Shown here in pieces: positions 17,691-30,988 of a DNA stretch of 64,000 nt. Origin of the DNA: Apostichopus japonicus (taxonomy: Eukaryota; Echinodermata; Holothuroidea; Aspidochirotida; Stichopodidae); the NCBI RefSeq assembly GCF_037975245.1, contig NC_092575.1, positions 11,829,001-11,893,000 on the forward strand. The letters are read 5' to 3'. The position numbers and the translations under genes were made by a program. The notes under the pieces are model-generated. The model was not told where the DNA came from and searched no databases. It worked only from the letters and a program-made list of their open reading frames with translations. Position 1 is the first letter of the stretch. The number at the start of each line of letters is the position of its first letter.

Positions 17691-18640
17691 TTCTAATTTC
17701 AGGGATTTTCGCTATATGTGTCGTTGCGTCTGCGTCAATATGCGTCCCTCTTGCGTTATGGTAAAAATTTCTTTGAGAATGCATATAACGCAAAGAGCGC
17801 ATAGTTATAACGAATAAAACACATAATAAGCGCGCATGAGAATACGCACGGTTCAGCACTTGTATACCGCTTTATAAGGCACACTGACCTCATGACACTG
17901 AAGCCGTTACTGTGGCAGATGTGTACTCACAGTACCTTGTTTTCGACGAAGTAGAAATAAAGCGCCTGTGACAGTGACGTAGGAGTGTGGGGAATCTCCC
18001 CTCGGCGTCCCTGCCCCTACATTTATTGGTACCCATCCCGTTACAACCTACTTCCTCGCACCGATGATTTCTAATTTCAGGGATTTTCGCTATATGTGTC
18101 GTTGCGTCTGCGTCAATATGCGTCCCTCTTGCGTTATGGTCAACATTTCTTTGAGAATGCATATAACGCAAAGAGCACATAGTTATAACGAATAAAACAC
18201 ATAATAAGCGCGCATGAGAATACGCACGGTTCAGCACTTGTATACCGCTTTATAAGGCACATTGACCTCATGACACTGAAGCCGTTACTGTGGCAGATGT
18301 GTACTCACAGTACCTTGTTTTCGACGAAGTAGAAATAAAGCGCCTGTGACAGTGACGTAGGAGTGTGAGGAGTCTCCCCTCGGCGTCCCTGCCCCTACAT
18401 TTATTGGTACCCATCCCGTTACAACCTACTTCCTCGCACCGATGGTTTCTAATATCAGTGATTTTCGCCAAACGTTTCGTTGCGTATGCGTCAATATTTG
18501 CCTCTCTAGTGTTATGGTAAATTAAACAGAACGCATACAGCGCATAGAACGGCTATAACGAACAGAACCCATATGCTAATAAGCGCGCACAAGAACACGC
18601 GTCGTCCAGCATTTCCATCATCCATTTGTACAAGCTGACA
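17691..18640 (+). repeat. 378-bp tandem array made of orphan-gene upstream sequence
   Basis: The block starting TTCTAATTTCAGGGATTTTCGC recurs at 17691, 18069 and, diverged, 18447, with an exact period of 378 bases. Units 1 and 2 are nearly identical; unit 3 is degraded and runs into the copy B promoter. Within each unit, CACTGAAGCCGTTACTGTGG and GTAGAAATAAAGCGCCTGTG resemble the region upstream of copy A at about 12665-12735 (CACTGTTGTCGTTGCTATGG), and CGCGCATGAGAATACGCAC resembles 12587-12605. The array is therefore probably an amplified upstream module of the gene pair rather than an unrelated satellite. Confidence 0.8.
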
Positions 18641-18966
18641 ACGGATTAGAGAGACGGACGTCGCTATGGCTATATGGTAGACTTGCTCCTCATTGGTCAG
18701 ACGTCTTGTTACGTAGGTTTCGGCAAAGTAGAAATGACGCGATCGTGTTAGAATTCTTCTGTTTCTGTTTCGTTTTATATGATTGACTCTCGGACGGGTT
18801 GTCTTGAGAACGATGACGTAACAATGAAATGACATGTATATTTTTTCAACACCAATATACTTGTATTCAGACGTCACAGAAGTCTAGAAGTAACAATGAG
18901 ACAACGACTAAGTCTGTAAACAAACAAACAGCTCAAACGTTATACGTTGTGCAGGCTCTATTGGAA
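18641..18966 (+). promoter_or_regulatory. Upstream region of orphan gene copy B
   Basis: This is the counterpart of the copy A upstream block: CTTCTGTTTCTGTTTCG then TTTTATATG at about 18750-18782, TGACGTAACAATGAAATGAC, ACCAATATACTTGTATTCAG and GACGTCACAGA are in the same order and similar spacing to the start codon. The TATA-like site and CRE-like cores are candidates only. Confidence 0.5.
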
Positions 18967-21900
18967 ATGGAAGCTGTTCTAAGCTCTCGCAAGACAAAAA
19001 CATTGTCTTCGGACCTAATTGTCGATAATTTCCCAGTGATGCGGAAAAATAAGCGACTGGTAATCAAGTTGAAAAGATGTCGACTATGGGTGGGTTCGAC
19101 AACGTTGCTCCGCGGACAAAAATCTCAGCAGGAAGCGCTAGTTGGCAAACCAACAGATCATTCGAGTCACATAGAACTGCCATCATTACAGAAATATGAT
19201 AGTCATGTTCTCAATGGAATAAACGAACAGACAAGAACGGATGAGATGTCCGACACGGTAAGAATCCAAACTATAACTTTCTTTTGTTGGCAGTAGCTTA
19301 GGCCAAGGAGCAACTGGGCAACACGGCAACAGTGCAGCAATAGGCATGGGCTCTTAAAGGAGAGTCAACATCCAACCAAGCACAAACATATAGTTTGGGC
19401 TAGGGTGAGGAAATTTTGAAATGTATCTCTTCTAAATCGACGCCCGAATATGGTACTCCCGGGCTTCATCGATGGAAGACAGGACTGTCATTTTGGTGGG
19501 TACCGGGGACGAACTAGACTAAACAGTATGTAGGCCTCAGACATACCTACTTTATACCAATTCAGCTACACATAACAACATTTCTGCTAGACATTTGTAA
19601 TATACTTTTAGGGGCCCATTCGTTGAACCCAAGGGACATTAAACAGTACAAGGGGCCATTTGACGTACGTGACTGGGCTGATTTCCAAAATACTATATTT
19701 AGGCGGCTTGGAGAAAGATTAAAGAAGGGGCCCATCTAGATATCTTGATGAATCATCAATGGACCCTAAAATATACATGGATCTGTTTGGTTTACTGACT
19801 TCACGTTTGATTTCAATACTAGCCGCTTCGCCGGCCACCCTCTGCGGAAGGGTATAGTTATATTTTCCGGTACTTGTCACTGGGTCCCCTTAACCTTGGC
19901 CTTGATATATTGCTATTTGATTGGAATATCCAAGTATAAGGCATGCCCAGTCTATCCTTCCAAGAACTGTTGTGCATGTATGTGATCCCGTTGTTAGGTC
20001 GAGATATGGTGGTTAACAGCGATATGTGACGGAGATTAGATTAGCCGACCAGTTTAGTACTGTATATAGTCTACGAGCAGAATATGATCAGCAGTCATAG
20101 TCGCTTAGTTACGAAATAAACGTCTTCCGTTCACTTAGACCAGGTTCATTTTGCGTTGAATTGTGAGGAAAGAACTTTTCTTGGAATTACATTTGACTTT
20201 TAAAGAAAATACAAAACTAACTGAAAGCATGATCCGTCTAGATTTAGTGCACCAAAACATGTAACTAAAAAATTAGCTGCAAATATAACTTTGCTGCAGA
20301 AAAAGGAACACAATGGACCAATTAAAGACGCTGGCGCAAGACCATCTCTTCGTTTCTACCTATTGATGTTTTCATATGCGTTTTGGTATTATTTTCGGTA
20401 CCTATCGATAATTCTCTCTCCGGACCCTCTCTTCCGAGAAAATCAGGATCCGACACTTGACTTGACTATTCAATAGTAGGTGAAGTATAAAGACGAACGT
20501 TTTCAATAACAATTGATTCTTTTTTCTTTCTTTTTTTCAAAACTAGGACAACGACGAACTTCGCGTCCAAGAAGGGTTTAGTAATAATAGGAAAAGGTAA
20601 GCAGAATTTTATAGTTCTCTTTACATGTTAAAAGATTGAAAACGAAAATGATAAACGTACAGTCTTGAAATTGTGAATGCTTGATCGATATCATTGAGTG
20701 ATAAACATATTTTACTAAGCTCTATATCGTAATCAGGAAACAGAGGAACGGCTGTAAATACTAAACATGCTTGAAATGTTAGGGTCTCGACCAGTGTCCT
20801 TTTTCGTTACAAATGAAAGTGTGAGTGTGTGTGTGGGGGGGGGGGGTTGTAGAAACTTCATGCGATTGTCCAGGATTCAGCTACCCCCCACCCCTGGGGT
20901 TCTCATGGCACTGGCCATTTACCACCACTTTACCTTGTTTATAGCGTGATTAGTGACTCGCCTTCCCTTCCCCTTCTTGTGTTCAGTAGAACTCTTTTAC
21001 CATTAGCTTGCGTAAGAGTAACCCTTGCATATCACAGCCCATATTGTTTTCTAAATTCATCTTGGAGAGTTACACTGACTTCCAGACGTATACTGTGGAA
21101 TAGAATACTGTTCGTATATTGGATGCCAAATCATACATCTTTTTAACACGTGTATGATTTAGAGCTCATAGACAACGGCCACTTGTTTCTTGAAGACTTG
21201 GGCGGAGGCGATGTAGGGAGGGGGGTGTAGGGGGATTGGACGAGATAGAACATCTCTCTGAGAAGTTGTGACGAACGTCAACTGCTTCCAATATTTGTAA
21301 TTAGTTGGCGAATAAGCAGCTTCATCTCGAACCAGTAGTAGGACACATATCACATAAATTGTTGTTTGCTTGAAACTAATGTCACGAGAATCATTTGAAC
21401 ATCTTATTAAGTCTGGACAGAAAAATTTGACTCTTTAAAGAACGCTATTTTCTTCCTTCCTTCCCTATCTTCGTGTTTGCTCATTATCACTTGGACTTTG
21501 TTAACAGCACGGTAAATCTAGCAAATCTTGGGGGTTAAAATTTTCCTTTTGAGTACAGTAACTTTAAGTGACTAATAGCACAACTATGTTATTTTTTCCT
21601 GAAGGGCGCGGCTTGACGACATCGTATACAGATTACAAAGGCGTATACTAGCAGAATCCTCGGGAAAAGTAACCAGCAAAATAACCATCTCTGACTCAAC
21701 CGTCCTTCCACTTCACGATCAAAACCCAAGCACAGATGGTGATGACAATAATAATAGGCCTAACTGTACCTCTGCGAACACTTTCTATACTACTCACTGT
21801 CCAGGGTTACAAGTGGTCAGTCTGATGAGTAAAACTGGTGAGGATCTAAAACTTGATAGGATTGGAATGAACAGAGAAATCATGGCAGAAACCCAGCATG

Positions 21901-22460
21901 ACGCTATGGTTACACCAACCTCGAGTAAATCTAGGGAAACATCTTCGCATGTTTCGAGTCACGCCGAACTCAACTCAACAGCGAACAACCAGATGTCAGC
22001 TTCATTCACAAGTCTGAGTTTCCCTCCATCTGACTGTCAACTCTGTAATCACGGAAAATTCGTTAAAGAACAAGCAAAATCCGAGGCGACATTTCCGAGG
22101 AGATTAGAGAACGGATTAAGAAGATGTCACCAGATTATACACCCTTGTATCAAATATGTTTACTTTCCAAACAATCCATGTGCACATTCTCCGAATATTG
22201 TATGGCCTCCCTGTATTGACACGACTCGGACCAACGAAGTAAATCAATTGCAGAGCTACTGGACGTTTTCACCAACCCACCAACCCAGTCATAGTGTGCA
22301 TTGCATGGTGTCAGCATTACCAATACCCACTGCCAACACCAGCATAGTTTTGCCGTGGATACAACAGCAGCAGCGTTCTATTCCAAACGTTGCCTTACCA
22401 TGGAATATTTCACAAACGAGAACTTTAATAAGGACAGATAAACTTTTGCACACGTCATAA
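18967..22460 (+). CDS. Orphan three-exon gene, copy B (398 residues)
   Basis: Exons 18967-19257, 20547-20596 and 21605-22460 have the same lengths (291 and 50 bases for the first two), phases and splice borders as copy A and give 398 residues. Exon 1 again has DNFPVMRKNKRLVIKLKRC. The exon 2/3 join reads FSNNRKRARLDDIVYRLQRR. Copy B is about 29 residues longer, mostly in the Ser/Asn-rich middle (for example SSHAELNSTANNQMSASF). The C-terminal block (IHPCIKYVYFPNNPCAHSPN, WPPCIDTTRTNEVNQL) is almost unchanged. Distance between the two start codons is 6049 bases. An in-frame ATG at 18829 would extend the protein, but copy A cannot use it, so I take 18967. The function is unknown. Retained open frames in both copies argue that both are, or recently were, functional. 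Confidence 0.8.
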
Positions 22461-24991
22461 CAAGTTTATTTTGTGCTTACATTTAAAATTTGAAACGATG
22501 ATAAAAATCAATGCAAGTTAAATTATTGGTATACTATTTTACACCTTGATGGACCATTATTGAGATATTTTGATACAAGAATTTTAAAGTAAAAAGCAAA
22601 TATAATTTAACCACTATTCATGACCTATGTTTCCATTTCTTTATTAACCATTTTAAGGAGTGTATGAGTGAGGTTAAGGAAAAATGAAGTGGGGGTGGGT
22701 AGGGGAAGGTAGCTAGGGAAAGTTGAAGCAGTTGGTGAGGAGGGGGAGGTGGGGAGGGGGAGGTGGGGATGGGTAGCTTCCCCCTCGGCCTCCCTCTTCA
22801 AACATTTATCAGTACACATACATTCATGACATAATTCATTCCCACCAATGGTTTCTAACACCAATCAGTTTTGAAATATGTGTCCACAAAATTCTGTGTA
22901 GGTTCGGGACAGATTCAGTTTGGATCTGGTGCACACCTAGCAGATATAGTATCATTTGTACATAATGTGATGCTCTCACTGAATTTACATTGTGGTGCAT
23001 AAGGTAAACAATAATTGAAAGATAGTGGCCATGTATTTGCAACATAATGCCTCAATCAACACAAGGTCCTTTTCTCCCCTGAACTCTCTTGCATTGCTCT
23101 TATACAAGATTTATTAAATACATTTGTTACCATTTTGTGTTTAAGGGGTTAATCTATCAATAAGGCTGTGATTCCTGGTTACATGGTATGCAAGGTATGC
23201 ATCTGTCTGGCACAAGAAGTTAAAAGAGGAAAAGAAAAAAAAACAACTTCTAAATAAGAAATCTCTCTAACCTCTAGCTGGACAGGATCAGTTATTACAG
23301 TACAGGACTTGCAACTCCGAGGTAACAATGGTTGAATCCAATTCTAATAAAAGATTTCTTTACTTTTTCAAAATTTATTAAGAAAAAATTCCCCCAAGAA
23401 AGTTTTCTGTTTATAACCTATACATACACCAGAAGTTTGTGAAGGTCTGTCAAACTTTTGCAACAGCTAAAAACCAAAACCTAGCCTAATTTTAAAGCAA
23501 GGTTGTGGAATGTACATTGAAAATATTGGGATCAAGAAGGAGCTAATGTCTTGTCTAATTTACCTTTGTGGACAATAAGTACCGCTGTTTAATGAAGATT
23601 CTAATTAGGGCTAACATCTTAAGCAGGAGTCAAAGGTATGAAGCAAACACAGCAAGCGTCTCTAATGTCTATCAGAACAACCCCAAATATGGCAGAAGGT
23701 TTGCAAAAAATGGCCACTCATATTCATAATCCAACAATCCCTTTTATACTGCAAACTTAAATTCCTTTTTATATCTGTAAGACTGTGGTATTCAAACCGT
23801 TTTTTTTTTGCTTGGCAACTCCTATTTTCACATTCATCTTCTTGAGGACCTTTCAGTGGAAGATGCTCTGGCCAAAGGAATAGGTCTAGGAGGAGGATGA
23901 TGAGGATGAGGAATCCATCCATTCCCTATTGAGAATTTCTTTGATATGATTAAAGGTGTCCGGTTAATACAAAATGGTGTTATATCTTGCAACTCTTTGC
24001 AAGTTACTCATGCTCAAGATTTTTCCACCTTTCTTCCATAAATATTATAAAAAGAAAAAAAAATTCTCCTGAAGTTTGTGCGATCCTCCAGACTGTATCG
24101 GCAAAGTGGAGGTTGCAATCCTTTGCAAGGTGTAACAGGATCAGGCTAAACTGCTCACCACTCAGCTATAACATCCGTATTTAGTCTTTGTATTAAAATC
24201 CCTGAGATATCTGAGAACGAAAAAATAAATAAAGATATTTGCCAGTTTCTTAGTCAAATTTGTAAGAACATTTTGTATTTTACAAGCAAATAAGAAAATA
24301 TTCAGTGATAAAGTGTGCAAGGAAGATATATCATCATCTTGCAATTACTTTGCATAAATAAAACGATCAAAACATTTTTGGATAACGTGAAAGAACGTGA
24401 AGTAATAACAAGATATTGAAACATAAACCACTAACGGAAATTGCCAGCAAAATTGTTCTGCATCTTAAGAAATTGCTATTCCATCGTAATATTAAAGATA
24501 CCTAATGCCAACAAATTCTTGCTTCTAAACCAAACTTTTCATGCAATTTGCAGAATAAAACGCTACCAGAATGGACAGGTGATCCCATATCAAACATGCC
24601 CTCTGTATGGTGGGACATTCCCGCTGATACAACTTCCATGAACCAAGATGCTTTAAATTCACAATTGATATGATGATATTGTCCTGAGATGGTGAGCGCA
24701 GAGAACTGACCGGTATCTGTGAATTTGCTATAACCAGTGGCATAGCCTGGAGGGGATGGAAGGTGGTAGGGGAGTGGAGGGGTCATCTAACAGGAGATCC
24801 ACATTTTGAGCCCCTTCCTTTCCCTACCCCCCCCCCCCCCAACCATAAGGACCTAAAAATTCTACAATTCTAGCAGTATTACCAAAGACATCCTCATAAA
24901 TTGTTCTCATGTGAAAGCTCAACTGCCACAAAACTTACATTTTCCACTTGCTCACTTCTTCCAATATGTGGCAGCCATTTGTCTGGTTCGA
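22461..24991. other. Intergenic DNA between orphan copy B and HSCB
   Basis: The first 150 bases are probable 3' UTR of copy B, because they align with the 3' flank of copy A (TTTATTTTGT shared). After that I see no coding exon. About 24735-24840 has GGTTATAGC, TAGCCTGGAGGGG and a poly-C run, probably a decayed transposon end. The two genes converge on this interval. Confidence 0.5.
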
Positions 24992-27900
24992 CTAAACCGT
25001 GGATGTACCAAGCTTGTCTCTGACTTTGTCGTCAATGTTGGCATAATACTTCAACCTCATGAGCACCTCTCGTGCCTTTTCATAGTTTTCTGTGAAGAGA
25101 AGTTAAAAGTGACTCAAAAATTTTTTAAATTCAAAAAAGAATAAGAGAAACTTTCTTAATACAAAGCTGCATTTTGCGGACTTTCTATCCCATCGACAAA
25201 GCCATGTAATATTGACACACCACTGTATACCCATCAATGAAACCTATCTGTAGCCACAATGTAGGTTGTACAAATTGATTAAACCATTTAGTTTATTACA
25301 GAAAAAGAGAAAGTTTTTGTATTTTTAAAAGAAAGATTAAACGTCCAAAGTTTTTCAAGTTTATTTCCATCTAACTTTAATCTTCATTGTGCAGTTTCGG
25401 TGCACAAGTGTCACAGTTGTTGTCGCGTAATTTATCTTCCCCATTACCATCCAGAATGGTATCATCTGATCATAGCAAATCCATCACATGATGTGGATTA
25501 AGAAGAAACTTGAATTCTGAACAAGAGAAGTCACTGGCGTTCTGTTTCTCGCTCTCTCATTCTAATGTATACTATACTACTGTACACAACTGAAGAAAGT
25601 TAAAAGTTCAATTTAAAATTTCTAACTGCTAGCTTCAGCTATGTAAAAGAAGAAGGACGCCCTCAATCCTGGATCAATCATGAAGTATTCATAGTAACAT
25701 GTTGATGCAACTTATCTCACAATTGGTACTTACACAATATACAATGGCAATACAAAACCAGAAAAGAATGTTTTAATAAAAACATCTCACATGCTAAGTT
25801 CAACTAACTTGTGCTCTTTGAGTTATCGTGTATACAAGCCAATGATCCCCAGCGAAAAATCCATCCCACCCATTAAAAAAAATTTGACGCACACTTTTGG
25901 GTGTTGACCCATAGATTGGGAATCTTCACTGTAAAGTAAAAGCACCACTGCTATTCAAATCCAAACGAATACTTTATGAGACAAATCAGTGGCTTATATA
26001 TCTATCTGGTACTGCATAGCAAAAGGGACCAGTCTGCTAGGTAAATTATGCAAAAATGTAGAACAGGTTTTGTATACAAACCCATATTCTTCATACCAAT
26101 TCCAATATGCTGAACTCACATGTAGCACTTTGTACATCATCCCCCGCAAATCCCATGTGGGTTTATAAATATTCTTGCAAATATTATATTCTTCACACAT
26201 TTTGAATTTTGATTTTTTAGATGGGTGAACTCCCTTTCTTATTTGTCTTATTGTAGACTTACAGAGGCTTCAATCATTTGGGTGGCATGTGGGAGATATA
26301 AATAGAATAATAAAAAAACAGAAAAGAGAAACAGAAAAGTACTCAACTGCTTTCAAATTCAATGGAGAGTTCCTTCATTAAGCTCTTCAGTTTTTCTACA
26401 AAAGTAAACAAAAACAAAAACAATCAAAGATACTGTACATACACAAATCATCTACAAAGTAGAAATGATCTTGAATGGCAGTCATTTCATGAGAAGTAGG
26501 CCCATTACAGAGTCCCACCCCCATTGTGTTTGAACCGCTGCACATGAAATATTAACCAATTTTATCATTGAGCAAAATGTAGTTTATGAAACACTTATCT
26601 ACTAAGAAAAAGTCCTGCCCAGAAACATAGTATTTTTTAACATATTACGAACAGAATTCTTTAACCTGAAAATCCCTATGTAAAACTCAAACACTATATT
26701 TATTCTCTGTAGTTACCAAAGCTAAACTAGAATGAAACCGGTGTGATGTTATAGCTGCACACTGACCAGAAAAATCTTCTGTTTAATGATACCTGCGTTA
26801 ACATCTCCGATCTTCTTGATTTCATCGAGGTCATTTAGTTCTGAGAGTTTTTCATTCAGTTCCATTATCTCCATGAGAAACGAGGGATCTACATCCGAGT
26901 CCCCCTCCTCGACTGGGTACCCTGCTAGCTCCAACTGTGAAATTGGAGATGGTATCAGTTAATTAAAGATACAACCCGGGACCAGTCAAGAAGGATTTAC
27001 CAGTAATATGATGGGGTGCACACAATCGCACAACCGGTACCAACACAAAAATGCAATGGGCAAGGATATCAGATCTATACAAATCATGGAATGAGAATGG
27101 ATGCTGGAGGCCATATACCACAAGTTTAAGTAATTTACACTTTTTGAATAATTATTTTCACAAGCCAATGCATCTCAATTCAACACACACAGTCAAGAAT
27201 ACATCAATTCCTTGGTATAAAAAAATACAATAACAACAGCTATAAATATGACCTCTGAATATGACCTTTGGAAGTGGCTGAGGTCAAATAGTAGATTGTT
27301 AAAAATTACTCGATATTGCAGTGCACCAATGCAGTCCATCCCCAGGAGCACTAACTGCCTAAAGCAAAGCATTGAGTTAATGTGGCAACACGACATCTCC
27401 ACCGGTCCTGTCTGCTGTATGGTTTTGGAAGCAAAAAAATCTTTCATTTTCATTAGAAGGGGAAGAAATTTTGCTGGGAGATAAGTTCATGGCAGCTACA
27501 GGAATAACAATATTCATCAGCATTTCAAGGATATTATGTTCACAATGATATATATTTTGAAATAATTAAATGATGTCGGTATCAGAATTTTCACTGTCGA
27601 TTTGTCCGTTATCATCACAATGCATTGACGTCATCCCAAACAATGTTTTATATTTTAATTCTATTATATATTTATTATTAAGTATTTAATTATAAATTTC
27701 ATATCATATTTTAATATTTTATTTTGGTAAAAATGGTGCTGATAAAAGGCATAGAAATTGCAATTTACTATCCCTTTAACAATATTTTCTATATAGAAAG
27801 AAAATCATGATTATTGTTGCAGGTATGGCTTGAGATCATGATAATTAATACAAATTTTAGCAAAATAAGCAACCACAAAAAAATGAATGAACCATGGTTG

Positions 27901-30805
27901 AAGTTTAAGAGAACCATTTTATGTTCTTCGCTTACCATGTAAAGACCTCTGGAAAGTGGACGAAGCAATGTACGGTATGCTTTGTTCACCGCGGATGACT
28001 GACCAGCTGAGAATGACTGCTCTCTCTATCAAAAAAAAATAACCCCAAAACATTAAAACTGCGATAATTACGAAGCAGAAATACTACGGCTACTGTAGTC
28101 AAATGACAAGGGAATTATTATGATCGTGACCAGCCAGAATTCATTGGACATTACTTTCTCTGGTTGCCTACTAGTTTTCAAAAGTATCTTTCTTCCACCA
28201 ATATGAAAAATAAGTTTGCTACAGCTCTACAGTACTCCAACTGTGCTAGTTAGCTTAAATTAAATTGCAACAACCCGAGGTATTCTCATTTGCTTATGTA
28301 TAATAGCATGTTGGTCTTTTTATGAATCATATATATATTACTATCTACTAACCACATTAAAGTTATTTCCTGCAATATACCCACACAATTGTATGTAAAT
28401 TTGCGAATAAAACAGCGCAACATAATATAAAAAGAAAATTGTGATCTATAGTATTTTACCATATTGTTTGTATGATACAGTTTGTAAGACCTAACACACA
28501 ATGACACGCATCTGAGAATAGTCATCTATGTCCCTATGTTATTAACATTTCCAACCAATTGGTTCATAGGAGAGGGCATGAGGAAGCATTTCCCGATATG
28601 TACAAACAAATTATTAATTTTGTTTGTATTTGTTCTTACAAATTGTTTTCTCTTTAAATGTGAAATTGTGCATGAATACTCCAGTGCTTTGCTCAGAGTT
28701 CAAGGACTGGACATTTTGTCCATGGTGGTCTTCAGTTTCTATACTAAACTAAATGTACAAAAGAAGGGCTTGAACCATTGATCCTTCAAAGTAAACATAA
28801 AGAAACCAATTGTACCATTTCGATTCTTGATTAAGTTTTCCTACATTTCTTCAAATCCTACTTTCTTTAATGTCTGATTTTGTCTTTCGCTGCAATCAAA
28901 TTTCTTTGTGACTAGATGGACAGAATTAGGATTACTGCTATTGCTTGTGCAAATCAAGCAATGGACTCCGCACCTCTGTGGAGATGAATAGTCTCAACTG
29001 CATTTACTGCGTGGAAGCACTCTCAGATAAGCAATTAATCACAATGATGCAATCACTGAGCTATCAGACTACAATTAAACATCAAACCATTTAAAGCCAA
29101 TCTTGGACATCAAACCAAAAAAGAAGCAAAAACTTGTTGAAATGAAAACTATTTGTCTCTTCTAAATTCGTACTTAGGGAGCAGATAATGTGGGATTCTT
29201 GACAAATCAGATGAACAATAGGCTTACCCTAGGCTGCTATTATTGATTCCTTCAAGACAGAGGGATCTTAGATTGCAATTCTACAACAGTTCAGATGTTA
29301 GGTTTCTTCTGAATGGAACTTTATGCAAGGTCACTTTAACATTTCTGTGCGCAACTGTAGACGTTCACAATTATTAAAGTGATACTCTGGTTAAATCAAG
29401 CTCATCCATGGAGGAAAGATAAATACTCCTGAAAAAGATTGTCTCTAGTTTCAGAACACCAAAAATAGCAACAGCAACAATGAATGGCATTAAGGTTTCA
29501 ATGCTTGCAAATGAAAACTAAAATTTCACTTAGATTAAAAATTTTTGTGGTGCACTTTAGTTTCTGTATTTCACTGAGTGATTCAAAACATGCATAACTT
29601 TATAATTAGGAGTGCTCATTTAAATGACTGTAACCACATGCAAACGCCTTAGTTAAATTGAGTGGTAGGCTACTCCAATTCAGTGTGAATACAAATAGTT
29701 TATTAGTAATAGTAATAATATTAGTAAAATTACTTACCTCAGATTTTTGACTAAATCTATCAGGATGCAATTTACTTTGAAGTTCTCTGAAGAATTTCTG
29801 GAGCCTTGAAACATCCAAATCATAGTTTGTCTTACTACGGAAAGAAAGTAAAAGGAATGTTAAAATATGTGGACTATCAACCTTAAAAGGAATAGAAAGG
29901 TGTTTTGGGCTTTGATGATGGCAATAACCTCAGCTATGAACAGGGCAGCATATGTATGGTTCTGAACTTGCACCCTTCATATGACAGCATATCCAACACC
30001 TTGACAAATTTGTACTAACTTGTAAACATTTGATTTGAGGCCTTTGAAGTATTGATGTTTTCCCACTTAGTAAACTGTGTTTCAACTGGTTGGGATTTGA
30101 GATTTGCACTAATATTAAGTCTTGTCCAGATGTGGGCTACTCTTAGTACTGTAGGCCTAGGCCTATGATACTTGATAAGTTAATGATGCAGACATCTTAT
30201 TAATACTAATAGTATTACTATTCCTAACAACTTAACACTTCTTGTTACTGTTAGGCCCAACAATAAGTACTTGTAATACAATGTCCTAAGAAGTTCAGTG
30301 ATAGTAAAAACGACAAAATGACCCTAAGTCAGCCTAAGTCTAATTGTCACTGTAACTAAGGATACTGATGTTTCTCCCACCATTCCATTCGTTGAAAGTG
30401 CGATATGTTCTCATCCACTGGTTGAATCCCATGGCAACTGAAGCAAAAGAATGGTGACTTCTGAAACTGATCGTTGCTAAGTACGGCGTTACAATTCCAA
30501 CACCGACTGGACGTTGAGCACAGCCGTCGTTGGACCATCCATATGCTTGAGGCACGAATCGAAAGACCCTGGCTACGGTCTAACGTTAGGCCTACACCAT
30601 TTAAACTTGAAATTAGACATTTCTGTACCATGTTTACTTTTGGAACTGATTCCCTGTTCCCTATATCGGCACTGTAATAACGTGCTGCCGTGATGTTACA
30701 GCTACTATCTAATGTTCCACGCGATTTTTGTGAACAGGAAGGGTAAATTCTTTCGTTAATTCTCGTAAATAATATTGCGCGTCTCAAGCTGATGGGGGCC
30801 GCCAT
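24992..30805 (-). CDS. HSCB: HSCB, mitochondrial iron-sulfur cluster co-chaperone (complete)
   Basis: Six minus-strand exons, 30805-30381, 29834-29738, 28025-27936, 26934-26793, 26395-26348 and 25089-24992, sum to 900 bases in perfect phase, giving 299 residues. The start ATGGCGGCC begins a basic N-terminus (MAAPISLRRAILFTRINERI) suited to mitochondrial import. Exon 1 ends with a tetracysteine zinc site, CWNC and FFCFSC. Exon 2 carries the J-domain with HPD in LQSKLHPDRFSQKSE. Exon 3 has NKAYRTLLRPLSRGLYM. Exons 4-6 form the C-terminal helical domain that in this family binds the scaffold ISCU (FLMEIMELNEKL, EKAREVLMKLKYYANI). HSCB stimulates the HSPA9 ATPase to hand clusters from ISCU to acceptors. 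The protein is longer than human HSCB (235), mostly at the N-terminus. The exon 5 donor (A then GTTGAGT) is weak but required by phase. An upstream in-frame ATG at 30850 adds 15 residues and is less likely. Confidence 0.95.
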
Positions 30806-30988
30806 GATTGACCGAATTGAAGTTAGCAGTACAACAAAGCTGAATTTCAACCGATGTCAATTCGGTCAAAGACACGAAGCTAAGGTTGTGCGTGCCATGA
30901 TTGACCGAATTGAAGTTAGCAGTGCAACAAAGCTGAATTTCAACCGATGTCAATTCGATCAAAGACACGAAGCTAAGGTTGTGCGTAT
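30803..30988. repeat. 93-bp tandem duplication across the HSCB start
   Basis: CATGATTGACCGAATTGAAG begins at 30803 and again at 30896. The two 93-bp copies differ at only a few positions. Each holds an inverted pair, TTGACCGAATTG and CAATTCGGTCAA (one mismatch in the second copy), about 45 bases apart. The first copy overlaps the HSCB initiator codon on the minus strand and the second lies in its 5' UTR or promoter, so the duplication supplies a second upstream ATG. Confidence 0.9.

Noticed and set aside
17674-18471. Minus-strand frames repeated across the 378-bp array.
   Set aside because: They repeat because the DNA repeats; the sequence is better explained as amplified upstream non-coding DNA.
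19300-20190. Possible solo LTR in intron 1 of orphan copy B (TGTGATCCCG near 19980, AATAAA at 20116, GT-rich end).
   Set aside because: No TG..CA borders or target duplication could be defined, and no gag/pol reading was recognisable.
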